The notes under the pieces were generated by a model. That model was given only the letters and a program-made list of their open reading frames with translations, was not told where the DNA came from and made no database searches. Shown in pieces: positions 11,837-23,000 of a DNA stretch of 64,000 nucleotides; position 1 is the first letter of the stretch, and each line of letters opens with the position of its first letter. Made by a program: the position numbers and the translations under genes. The stretch is from Boswellia sacra. Taxonomy: Eukaryota > Streptophyta > Magnoliopsida > Sapindales > Burseraceae. The DNA is taken from assembly GCA_013180625.2 (NCBI GenBank), contig SNVD02011507.1, positions 434,001-498,000 on the forward strand. The letters are read 5' to 3'.

Positions 11837-12100
11837 CCTCTCCCATCCTTCACAATATGTATCGTGAACGAGAACCTAGCCTCCTTTAAGGGCTTCGCTA
11901 GATCAGCAGGCTTCATGGTGGTAAACACTTTGAAATCATCCTCCATCTGTTGGTGCCGCTACTCCTTGTTCCTCTTATACGGCTTGGTGTGCTTTGCATC
12001 GTATGACACGGGGGTCGACAACCATGCTGAGCTTGCAACCTGCAATGGTGGTGGGGGTAGAGGTGGAGGTAGAGGTGGTAGAAGGGGTGGTGGATATTGA
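11837..12100 (-). pseudogene. captured gene-like fragment in the outer MULE
   Basis: On the minus strand a frame reads ...SYDAKHTKPYKRNKE, one in-frame stop, then a stretch from MEDDFKVFTTMKPADLAKPL to HIVKDGRG. Codon use is GC-richer than the surrounding element, and the frame is open apart from the stop. This looks like a host exon picked up by the outer element, as in Pack-MULEs. I do not recognise the parent gene. The right part (12040-12095) changes into a GGTGG-rich simple stretch. The inner MULE landed at the edge of this fragment. Confidence 0.4.
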
Positions 12101-12860
12101 TGGTGGAAAGTGGTTGATCATAATCGGGTGGAGTGTTGAGGATTGATAATTTTTTCTTTTTATTTTTTCTTGTTTTGAGAAAAATGAAGAAATTGAAGAG
12201 ATTATTATGAGTTATTGAGTTGCATTGAAGGTGTTTGATTTGGTGCTCCAATGAAATCGATTTGGGTTCGCAAAGGTCTTAGAAATCATACTAACTGGCT
12301 ACTAGTGCCTTATAAAATTTCAATTTGGGAATTTCCAATGATGGTACGACAATTTCTTAGAACATTTCAATTTGGGAATTTTTTTATCTTTATTTTTGTT
12401 GCTTCATTTCAATATGACTTCTATGAATGTTTTCTTAAGTTGAGAAAATTTTAAAGAAGAAGCTAGTGAGGAGAAAGGAAAGCGTGTTAGTCTTTGGGTT
12501 TTAGAGTTTTTGTATAATGGTTTTTTTAAGATAACTGTTGTAATAATCTGGATTTATTTTAGGAATTTGATTCGTGATTTTTTTAATCGCTTTGTGATTG
12601 AGTTGAGATGGTAGGTGTTGATAGTGGAGGAGAATTTGATGTTGTCATGGTGGAGTCCTATGATGTACAATTTTTTTTTTTATTTTGAATGAATTTGATG
12701 ATGGTGATAGTGGCCATGGCAGGTGTGGATGGTAATGCTGGTGTAATGTGAAGTGCAAGTTTTAGAAGAGAAAATTTATGGCGTAGTTTTGCATTTTCTA
12801 ATATGAAATTATGTCATTTTACTAAAATGCCTCGAAACATTAATTTAAAAGTTAACAGAA
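12100..12860. other. outer MULE interior, no gene seen
   Basis: This is AT-rich sequence with short open frames that match nothing I know. The terminal inverted repeat of the outer element begins at about 12860. Confidence 0.5.
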
Positions 12861-12983
12861 TCCGTTAGCTGAACTTGGATGAAATTTAAACGTAAATGTT
12901 AAGGACTGCACTGATATATTTGCGTAAGACGTTTTTTGCACGAATAAAGATAAATTTTGGGGGGTGATTTGTGATATCATCTC

Positions 12984-12994
12984 ATATAATTACA
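12984..12994 (+). repeat. right 11-bp target-site duplication of the outer MULE
   Basis: ATATAATTACA matches 2428-2438 and is followed by TATAAAAAC, the normal continuation of the flanking tandem repeat unit. Confidence 0.7.
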
Positions 12995-13780
12995 TATAAA
13001 AACTCGATTACATGAGTTCAATTAAAGAAGTTAAATTAAAAAACAAAATTAACCCTATAAATCTTTGATAATTGTAAACAACTATAAACTTGATAGATAT
13101 AATTTAAATTAAACTAACTATCATATAAATGATTAATAATCCACAGAAAAATTATATGCAATGAATGAAAAGAGCTCAATCAAAGAACATAAAAAAAAAA
13201 AAAAGCCTTAGGTAAACCCATTTTTATCCATATGTAACAACTAGCACCATTGTTATATTACAACATTATTTTTTTAATCTTTATATAAAATCCCAATAAC
13301 CCAATACTCATATTCTTCAAGTAATCTATTTAATCAAAATTCAAAAGCCTAATTTCGAATTGTTTAGGTTCCAAAAAAAAATAATTGTATAGTGCATACC
13401 TATATAGACAACTTGTTCCACTTTTTTGCTTGACAGAGAATAGAATTGAGAGAATTTAGAGTTTATAGTGTTTGAAAAACTCTTGAGGGTTGGAAAGAAG
13501 TTGAAAACGGGATTTTTGGCTTGCTAGAGATAGGGCTTTGAGCGTAGTAGAGAAAAGTGAAAAGTGACAGTAAATTAATTTGGAAAAAGAATAAAGTAGT
13601 TTAAAGAACGAGTGAAGTAGCTTGATGTAGAGTAAGAGGAAAATTTGAATTTCAATGAAGCACTATTTGTGGTGAAATATGGGGTTTGTAAAGGTAAAGT
13701 TTTAGTGGATTTGGACTTCTATTTACTTACAACATTAAGACATGGCCTTATTTAATGGGTTACAAAGAAAAGTTTGATTT
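12995..13780. other. continuation of the split tandem array, then unannotated DNA
   Basis: Positions 12995-13170 continue the ~120-bp repeat that begins at 2068. The rest (13170-13780) holds a purine-rich stretch but no gene I can support. Confidence 0.5.
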
Positions 13781-15701
13781 TTATAGGGCAATAAAGTAAG
13801 ATAAAGAAGTATGTGGGGCCAATAAGTAAATATTAATATATAGATTTAACGGAATCCCAATCAATAGTAGAGTCAATTGCCCCTGTTCACCTAATGTGGC
13901 TCGGCCGCTATAAGCAGAGATTGTAGGGGCCATAGGACCAAGAATGCTATTGCTATGTGATTGTGATTGAGCACAACTTTGAACGGAGATGTTCATGAGT
14001 TGGTTATAATGTCATGTTTCATCTGAGGGAGGGGGAGTGAAAGCAAGCGGGTTGACCATGAGCACGGCGATGAGTTTGAGCTTGAGTGTGCTTCTTTGTG
14101 TTCTTTAACAAACTCAAAGGTAAGTAAAGTATCTTATTCTCAAAACTTATATCCTTCTATCCCTGTAGGAGCAAGGAGCAAAGAACCCGTTGCCATCTCG
14201 GTTATGCTACCAGAGGCTCTAGGGAAGTCAAAATAGAAGAGCACTCATCTTAGGGTGGGCTTACTACTTAAATGCTTTCAGCAATTATCCACTCTGCACT
14301 TCCCTACCCAACGTTTACCCTGGGCATGATAACTAGTACACCAAAGGTGCGTCCTTCCTGCTCCTCTCGTATTAGGAAAAAGGTCTACTCAATGCTCTAA
14401 CACTCATACTGGATATGGATCGAACTATCTCAGGACATTCTGAACCCAACTCATATACCGCTTTAATGGGTGAACAACCCAACCCAATTAACATTCGCCG
14501 TGGCAATATTGTCGTAATGGCCCCTTCCTCTCCGCCCCCGACGGCCGGCCCCCCCCCCTCCCCATCCATCCCCACCCAACAACACACACACACACAAAGT
14601 AGAAAATCATCTTGAGACACATATATGTCACATAATCTTGTTGTCAGTCTTAAACAACTTATCCACTGAATTAGGGATGTTAAATAGGTTGTATAATTGA
14701 ATAAATTAATTTTTAATAAATTGAATATAACATGAAATAAAAATATATAATATAAATATGATACGAAATAAGCACGACTGAAGCATAATAAATTTAAAAC
14801 ATAATTTCATATCCATAGTAAATTTAAAAACAATGCCTTGGACAGAGATGTCTATGAGTTGGCTAGAATGTGAGGCTTCATCCGGCGGAGGGGTAGTTTG
14901 AGCAGGCGAGTGTTGTTGATTCCAAGACTATAACCACGAGCACGGCAGCGAGCTTGAGCTTGAGCTTGCTTCCTTAGTTCTTTAACGGACTCATAGAGTC
15001 ATAGGTAAGTAAAGTATCTTCTTCCCTTAAAGTTATAACATTTGATTTTCTTTCCTCTTTTCTTGGAAATTTAGTGATCGAGACGAGTAAGTAATTAATA
15101 TATATATATATAATAGAAAATGAGCTGGAGATACATATATATTACCTTACCTTGTTGTTAGTCTTGAATAAGTTATTCACTGAATTAGGGATGTTAAAAT
15201 AGTTATAATTGAATAAACTAATTTTTAATAAATTAAATATAACATGAAATAAAAATATATAATATAAATTTGATGTGAAATAAGCATAATTGTAGCATAA
15301 TAAATTTAAAACATAATTTCGTATCCATATTAAACTTAAAAATAATGCCTTGGACAGAGATGTCTGTGAGTTGGTTGGAATGTGAGGTTTCATTTGGGGG
15401 CAAAAGTCTGTAAGCAGGCGGGTGTAGTTGATCCCAATGACCACGACTAGGAGCACGACGATAAGCTTCTCAAGATTATAAAATATGATCTTTTTCTTCT
15501 TTTGTTAGAAATTTAGTGATCAGGATGAGTAAGTAATATATATAGAGAGAGAGGGAAGGGGGGGGAGGGGGGAGGGGGGGAGAGAGGGAATGGTTTTAGG
15601 CTAATATTTGAGGATAAAAAATAAAATAAAATAAAATTAATTGGAAAAGCTAGCACTCCTAAATAAAAAAAATGACACGATGACAATATTGTGGTAACAA
15701 C

Positions 15702-15761
<60 letters not shown>

Positions 15762-15960
15762 ATTACCTTGTTGTCAGTCTTAAATAACTTAGCCACTGAA
15801 TTAGAGATATTAAATGGGTTTTATAATTAAAATAAAATAATTTTTAATAAATTAGATATAACATGAAATTAAAATATATAATATAAATATAAGACAAATA
15901 AACACGATTGTAGCATAATAAATTTAAAAAAGAATTTCATATCCATATTAAACTTAAAAA
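13780..15960. repeat. three tandem copies of a 0.5-0.9 kb unit with a decayed coding-like core
   Basis: The string GAGATGT(T/C)(C/T)(A/G)TGAGTTGG recurs at about 13986, 14845 and 15357. It is followed by a GC-richer block (minus-strand reading KELRKQAQAQARCRARG in the second copy), then GTAAGTAAAGTATCTT. An AT-rich tail follows (TTGTTGTCAGTCTTAAA, CACTGAATTAGGGATGTTAAA, TTTTTAATAAATT, AACATGAAATAAAAATATATAATATAAAT). The first copy carries extra sequence (14170-14600) including a CA-rich tract. Frames are broken in every copy. The 1660-1870 fragment is a further relative. The parent family is not recognised. Confidence 0.65.
15707..15758. repeat. (AT)n microsatellite
   Basis: Uninterrupted AT dinucleotides run for about 52 bases. 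A G-rich low-complexity tract precedes it at about 15548-15590. Confidence 0.9.
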
Positions 15961-16184
15961 ATAATGCAGTTAGATTATGTTAGATACATTACATTTGACA
16001 AGTATACACCAAATATACCTGGATATATACATTAATATTGAGAAACTTCAAATAATTATAACATTCTTTTCTAGTTCAATGTTAAAAGTTTCATTATTAG
16101 AGTCGATAAAAAATTTAGAAAGGATATCTAGAGGTCTATAAAGGTTTTAATTATAAGAAAAATTCAAAACTTGCCGAAATTTAA

Positions 16185-17328
16185 GGGCCCTCTTAGATAA
16201 TTAATCCCTTCCCAAACTTTTTTTACATGCAATGATCCTCTAGAGTTTGAAATGACTCAAATACCTTCATATATTACTACCTTCGCTTTTAGAAATTCTA
16301 TCTACATACGTTTTTCTTCTTCCTCCCTTTATTCTCTCTTCATATTGTTAGCTTTCTCTGACACAATAGATTAACTTCAGTTCACATCAAGTGAAAGTTA
16401 GTTAGATCCACAAAAAAGTAATTGAAGTAGGCTTCAAAGTTGAGATAATTCATCTCTCCCTCACTAGTTACAAAGGTGATTAAAATTCAAATAAATTTAT
16501 TTTTATTTTATATTTTTCACATGTATTTGCTTAAGAAAACATAGACTGAGCCTAGGAATTAAAACATAGATTGAACTTAGGAATTGGTATTTGAGTATTG
16601 TATTTTTTACTAAAATCACAAAGGAAGAGGATGAATATGAGTTTCCAGAATAGTGCTCGACGTTTACAGGGGACTGTCGGATATTCAGACACTGCCTGAT
16701 GGAGTTTGTCAAATGTCAGACACTTGGTTGTTGCGTGTTAAACACTTGATCATCTAACTTCGGACACTCAATCGTCTGAGCTCAGATAGTCGATCTTTTA
16801 ACATCAAACACTCGATCATCTAATGTGGGACACTTGATTGTCTGACGTCAGATGTCTGACACTTGTTGTATGCTATTAGACACTCTAATCGTCTATCGTC
16901 AGACATCTAACACTCATTGTCAACCTCTATTCAAGCTTTATATGTACATTAAATGCCTTTACTAGTGCATCAAAAACCTTCATTTTTGTTTAAAAAAACC
17001 TCTATTTTTTTATTAAAACATAACAATAAATATATTTTCAAGCATTCCAATCGCATTTATAATCTATCACAAACATCAAATACCTATTTCATATGTACAA
17101 ACCTTATTAATCAAATCCCAAACGATCATTTGTAGTCTAATATTACATGTTTTACAAATATTTAAACCATGAGTTTCTCTCTAAAATACCCTGATTTTCT
17201 CTCTCCAAAAACAGAATGGAGGTAAGAATAATATTACTTCGGTTGGTGTTAGGGATATTTGAGTCATTTCAGCTTTAGAGGGTTAGTGCACGGAAAAAAT
17301 TGAGAGGGGCTATTTATTAAAGAGATCC
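16185..17328. mobile_element. non-autonomous MULE-like element next to the GH3 gene
   Basis: The left end (16185-16280) and the reverse complement of the right end (17328-17245) share about 80 imperfect bases. Landmarks are an early TCTTTA or TCTTAG, TAATCCC or TAGCCCC, CCTCTA(A/G)AG, TGAAATGACTCAAATA and CC. No coding sequence is present. The sides read TTTAA in inverted register, and a clean target duplication longer than TTAA is not seen. The right end is 228 bp upstream of the GH3 start codon, so it may form part of that promoter. Confidence 0.6.
16670..16925. repeat. CpG-containing minisatellite inside the 16.2-17.3 kb element
   Basis: Short degenerate units combine CAGACACT, CGATCGTCTGA or CGATCATCTAA and GACGTCAGA. 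Several are partly palindromic (TCTGACGTCAGA at about 16838-16849). Confidence 0.65.
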
Positions 17329-17555
17329 TTAAACGTGGGCATATGCTGTCTCTCGTCAATCGAAGGAAACATTTTGATCTTTGACTCCACGTAACTTGAC
17401 AAATGACAAGGCAACGAAAATCTCGGACCGAACATAGACAAATTTCTGTTCTGTTTAATTTGATTTTCATCGCTCCGGCTACTCTCTACTTGCGCCGTTG
17501 CTGCTAACCTGCACCGTCAGCTCAAGACGATATACTAATCCTACGCGTTCTTCAA

Positions 17556-19484
17556 ATGATGACAGACGAGGAAATCCTGAGCAAGCTCGAGGACTCTACG
17601 AAGAACGCCGCTCTTCACCAGGTTGACACTCTTCACTCCATCCTCCAACGCCAAAACGGCGTACGTTATCTCCAATCACACCTCTCAGGGTTCGATGCTA
17701 CGCTTATCGACCCTGCAACTTTCAAACGTGCTGTGCCGTTGTCTACCTACGATGATTACGCTGATCACATCAATCAATTGGCCAGTGGCTTCCTTGATCA
17801 TCAACCTCTCCTCTCCGTTGATCCGCTGGTTTGCTTCTTTTACAGGTTAAAAAAAAAAAAAAATCTAAACTTCGTCTTTACTAGACTCTGATTCTAAATA
17901 AATCTTTGAAATTTAACTGTTTTGAATGCTTGGCAGTTCTGGTACAAGTTCTATGAAGCCGAAATTAATTCCATATTTTGATTCGGCACTCTCAAAAGCT
18001 GCTTCACAAATAGCTCACCAAGGCAGTGGGGCAATTCTCAGAAGGTTTCATTTTATTAATTGTTAATTAATGTTTGATCTTTGTGTTCATTTTTATATAT
18101 TGAGTTCTGTTCTCATTTGATAAAATTTCATCTTAGGCTGTTTCCTCCCAAGCATGATGTTAATAAGATACTATGCTTTATTTACGCGGATAATATAACA
18201 ACAACAAAAGGTGGGTTTAAGGTCATGGCTGCCTCTACATTTCCTTTGCAAAGTAGCAGTCCAGCTGTCTGGTCTCGACTTAAACAAAACTCTAGTCCCC
18301 GGGAAGTCATACTTGGATCAAATGTGGAGCACCAGTTGTATTGCCACCTTCTTTGTGGTCTCAGGAACTCTGAAATTATTGATGGGATTATTGCCCCCTA
18401 TGCCATAGGCTTAACTAGAGTTTTTAGCTTTTTCGAATCTAAGTGGGGGCAGCTATGTGATGATCTTGAAAATGGGTATCCCTGTTTAGATATCAGTGAT
18501 GGTGCTATGAGAGATTCTGTTGTTGAGCTTCTTGGTGGTCCACAACCAGATTTGTCCAAAAGGATTCGTTCAATATGTGGAGAAGGTGATTGGGGTGGGA
18601 TTGTTGGTAAATTATGGCCTAATGTGCGTTACATGAAGTGTGTCATAACTGGAAGTATGAGGCAGTATTATTTGAAACTCAAGTATTACGCAGGTGAGGT
18701 TCCTGTTTTGGGAGGTGATTATTTTGCTTCAGAATGTTGTGTGGGTATTAACTTTGATATTGCACAACCTCCAGAGACGACTCGATTTGTTATGCTTCCA
18801 ACTGCAGCCTATTTTGAATTTCTTCCATTCGACTTGGAGAAGAGTGAGATTGTTGATGAAGAAACTGTTGACTTTTCTGATGTTGAGGTTGGAAAGATGT
18901 ATGAAGTGGTTGTGACTACTTATAGAGGATTTTATCGATATCGTTTAGGTGATGTTGTGAAAGTTGTTGGTTTCTATAATTCTTCTCCACAGGTGGATTT
19001 TATCATGAGAGCGCCAAAAAGTTCTTTTGAGATAATAACAGAGAAGGACTTGATATATGCCATGGAAAATTTTCAAATGAGGCTAAGAAATTTCATGGCT
19101 GCTGAGATTGTGGACTTTGCAAGTTTTACTAACTTGGATTTGAGCCCAAAGAAGCTGATAATTTTTGTGGAAATCAGAGAGGGTTGTACTTTTCTACAGG
19201 AGAAGTTACCAGAGGCAGTTGTAGTTCTTAGGAGGTGCTGTTCCTCGCTTGAGGATGACTTAGGAAGTATATATAAGGTGCAGAGGGATAAAGGTCAAGT
19301 AAGCCCTTTATCCATATCCATTGTGAAAGCTGGTAGCTTTAATAGGCTATTACAATTAGCCGTTCAGAATGGAGCACCAGCTAGTCAATATAAACCACCT
19401 AAGATCATAAGAAATCGTGAAATTGTTGAATTTATGGAAGGATGTTCTCTTGTGGCTCTGTGTTTGGAATCCACAGATGGTTAA
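17556..19484 (+). CDS. GH3 family acyl-acid amido synthetase
   Basis: Three exons (17556-17845, 17937-18044, 18137-19484) join to 581 residues, the normal GH3 size, with GT-AG borders. GH3 enzymes adenylate a small carboxylic acid (auxin, jasmonate, benzoates) and join it to an amino acid in the cytosol, so adjusting hormone levels. The ATP-binding motif begins SSGTSSMKPK at residues 97-106, split by intron 1. GGDYFASE lies at about 325-332, and YRYRLGDVV at 399-407. The variant 'SSMKPK' (instead of the G-rich SSGT(S/T)xGxxK form) is noteworthy but is followed by the expected LIPYF. The substrate cannot be told from sequence. A second ATG lies directly after the first. A MULE-like element ends 228 bp upstream. 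Confidence 0.93.
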
Positions 19485-20072
19485 TAGATTGGATCACATG
19501 ATCATGCATGTTTAACATCCTAGTTTTTGAAGAGGTTGGATTCTCCAGCTCAAACAATGGTATGGACTATCATAGGATGTCTAGTTATAGGACAAAAGAG
19601 GGCATAATAACTGAAGTATGTACTGCTTGGTGGGCAAGAGTCTTCTGTAGGTTTCAAAGGTATAATTCCAGATTACCTTGCCAGTTTTTAGAATTTACAT
19701 GAGTTTCCAGTAGCTGTATGCCTGCCCATCATCAATTGTTAATCAACACAAATGGGAAGTCAGACGATTTCCCAATTGTATTTTTTTGTAAAACAAAAAC
19801 ACCTGTAAGAATGAGTTATACTTTCCTTACTCTAGGCATGTTAACATTTCTAGTTCAACAATAATAAAATTTCATTCCCCTTGATAAATAATCGTTTCTC
19901 TGCAAATGACATTGATTTCAATATGGATCCCCTGCGTTCTGTCAGTGTACAACATTGAACCTTATTCTTGTTTTCAAGCATTTACCAACGCTCCAGATTT
20001 GTGAATTCTGATTCCATCAAAAGTTTAAAAGTAGATTCCAAGAGGTAATGTCTTTATTCCATTTGTGCTTCT
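19485..20072. other. convergent intergenic region / 3' UTRs
   Basis: This is the gap between the tail-to-tail GH3 (+) and sugar transporter (-) genes. An AATAATAAAATTTC stretch near 19861 could serve as a polyadenylation signal for GH3. No gene is seen. Confidence 0.6.
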
Positions 20073-23000
20073 CTATGCATTAATGGCTGCTTGAATTTGC
20101 TCCAAGGTCCTCCCCTTTGTTTCAGGTACTACTGTCACCACGAACAATATGGCCAATGCATTGATTGCAGCATAAAGAATAAAGGTACCTAAAAACCAGA
20201 TGCAGACACCCGTGTAAAACACAGTGAATTTGCAGCTCTTCTCCTAGTGTGCAGTATATCATTCTTTTTGAAACAACTACTTTTTTCCTGAAGGTTGTTA
20301 CAATTCATCCTAATATTATTAGTTCCTAAAAGCTATGCCTGCGTCTTGTTCACATTGCTTATGTATAATGGTTTAGACATCTGCAACTATTGAACCTTTT
20401 TTATACCAAGTTTGTTAGCTTGCATTTTGGCATTCCATACAAATTATTACTTGTTTTAATATGAAAAAAAAAAAAGAATTATTTTTGCTTTATTTAGTAT
20501 GTACCATAAGAGCTCCAGGTCATGAGGAAGTTAAAAGTGTAAGACACAGTCCATGCACCAAACCAATTTACTAGTGTTGCTAGGCTTCCAGCTACTCCTT
20601 TAATATTTATAGGAAATATCTGCAAAAGGACAGAAGGCAATTTTCAGATTGGTGAAACAAATGAGAGAACACAGAGGGATGCCAATCTTCCAAGTTTAAT
20701 TACCTCAGACATTACAACCCAAGGGACTGCACCCATTCCTGCTGAAAAGGACCCTATATAGAGCTGAGCACCAAGAAGAATTGTCAAGGATAACTAGGAA
20801 ATATGAAATGCTAATTTTTCTGGTGTACAATATCAGTAGATAATATGAATATCAAAGCTGTTGATATTACCAGAATGCCAGTCACAGCAAGAGCAGGAAC
20901 AGACTTGAGTGCCAATTCGTGAACCTGGTCATAGAAACTTCCTTCGCACATTAACGTTAAAGAAACTTGAACAAAGTTGTTAGGCTAATGTTTGAATGTT
21001 ACCTCTAGATAGAATGAAATCCCACAGAGTATACAGCCCAAGACTAATCCTGTTGCAGAAACCTACAAGGGAATTGACCAAGAAAAAGTGAAATTAACCT
21101 TTAGTACACGAACATTGATTTCTGAATGCAAATTTATTAGAAGTTTTGATACCAATAATAAGGGCTTTCTCCCAGCTCTATCGATCACAGTTGTATTAAG
21201 GCCAGTAACAACAACCTGCGGAATATAGTTTTCTCAGCCTAAAATGACTAGTATGGAATATCTAGTATTCCAAGAAATTATTGGTGTTGGTGAGAAATAT
21301 AAACCTGAAGAATGGCATAGATTATGGTTCCAATGCTGGAAGAAAATCCTGAGACATTGCAGGTATAACAACCAAAGCATTAATGGTGACATTAAATTAT
21401 TCCAACAAAGTCAGTCAAAACATGTCCGTATGTATTTTTCCATATAATTGTAGCTAAAAATGTTGGGATTTTCTTTCTTCGCCATCACTTTCGTATAAGG
21501 GGCTTGCCCAAGTCCTCTTATACTCTAGTTTAGTTCTGGATAAAGCAGCAATCCTTGTAAAAGTCTGTACCTGCTGACTCAAATATATTGCTGACATAGA
21601 AACAGATTCCATTGATTCCTCCGAATTGTTGGAAGACCATCAGTCCAACTCCAATCTTGTCAAAATGAATGCATAGCGAAGAGAAAATTAATGAACTTTG
21701 GAGAATTTGAAGCACAGATTACAAAGCAAATACTCTTTTTATAATGGGATCATGAAGTAACCAAAGAAAGATATATTGTAATATAGATTGAGAAAAAGTT
21801 TTACTGTGACTGAGCGCAAATATCTTCTTTGAAATAAGTCCAGCACTTTGGCTTTTGGGAGTCGTTCAAGAGTTTCTATGTAATCCTGTCAAGCAAATGA
21901 TATGATAATTGTTTCAATGTCAATTCCCAATGCTCTATCAAACACAATTGTCAGTATAAATTGGATAACATGGCTACCTGGATTTCAGTTTTCTCATGTG
22001 ATATATCAGCGTCCTTGCCCCGAAGTTTCCGTAGTGCAGCTTCAAACTCTTTATCCTTCCCTGTCTTTGCCTGTATTCATAGTCAGCTCATGTTTCATGT
22101 ATGCATTTGCATTTTAGTGGGTTGTTGCTGTTTCTTACCAGCCATCTGGGAGACTCCGGAATGAAAAAGAGACCCAAAAGCAGAATTGCACATGGGATAA
22201 GCCCTGTAGGCACTCTATCCATTAGTCTCCTATTATGGTGTCTTTAGATAATTTTTTGACAGCTAAGTACGTGAATATGACGCAATTTTACCTGTTAGTG
22301 CTAAAACCCTCCATGTAAGCACTGTCCCAATTATGAAGGCAACAGAAACTCCAGTACAGATCATAAGCTGTACAACGGTACAAGAAATATTAAGGTTTGA
22401 TCCTTATTTATCATGCTTTGCCAATTGTACCAATTTTGTAGTCCAGGACTGATAGCCTATCAAAATAATGTTTACCGCCGCAGGAAATTTATCTAATGAA
22501 AATAAGGTTTTTCTCTTGTTATATTTTTGTGCATATTTTTACCTGGTTAACAGTTGTTAGTGCTCCTCTAACTTTCTTAGGTGCAATTTCAGCTATAAAA
22601 ACCGGCACCACATACGAAAAGACTCCCATACCATATCCTGTTGCCAGTCTTCCAAAATCCAAAGCCAAAGCGCCCTTTTTTTAATTAAGAGAGAGAAAAT
22701 ACAGTAGGTCACATTTCTGCCAAATTTGTTCTTGTTTCTCTGTAGCTGAAAAGGGGATGAATTTACTTGGGAAATTGAAATTTTTTACGAACCTTAGCAA
22801 AATAAATAGCAAGCCACCCTGCAACACAGAAACCACTTGAAACTCTCATTGCCTGCACGAATTGCAAATATTCCACCATGTTAAGTAGAATCTTTTACAG
22901 ACAAGATAAAAGAAGAACTTGAAAGGGATTATAAACAAGACAAACGAGGACAGGGAACTATCCCGTAGGGGGGGATTCCTCACATCTGTCTGCCCCATTT

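Larger units (their letters stand above)
2439..12983. mobile_element. outer Mutator-like (MULE) element, host of the nested insertion
   Basis: The left end (2439 onward) and the reverse complement of the right end (ending at 12983) are similar over about 120 bp. Both start GA, carry AAATCACC near position 12-20, then GCAAATATATCA and CAGTCCTTAA. The flanking 11-bp duplication falls in the 9-11 bp range known for the MULE superfamily. Without the inner insertion the element would be only about 1.4 kb and carries no transposase, so it is non-autonomous. Its internal part (11837-12100) contains a GC-richer coding-like fragment, which would make it a Pack-MULE. Confidence 0.75.

Noticed and set aside
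11771..12100. 109-codon plus-strand frame ending in Gly/Arg repeats
   Set aside because: It starts inside the MULE terminal repeat and runs antisense to the captured fragment; its Gly-rich end is a simple GGTGG repeat.
14940..15010. Possible TCP-type Arg-rich domain (KELRKQAQAQARCRARG)
   Set aside because: The spacing and the sequence around it do not match a TCP R or bHLH region, and stops follow closely; the family stays unknown.
15513..15761. Minus-strand frame rich in IYIYIY
   Set aside because: It is a translation of the (AT)n microsatellite.
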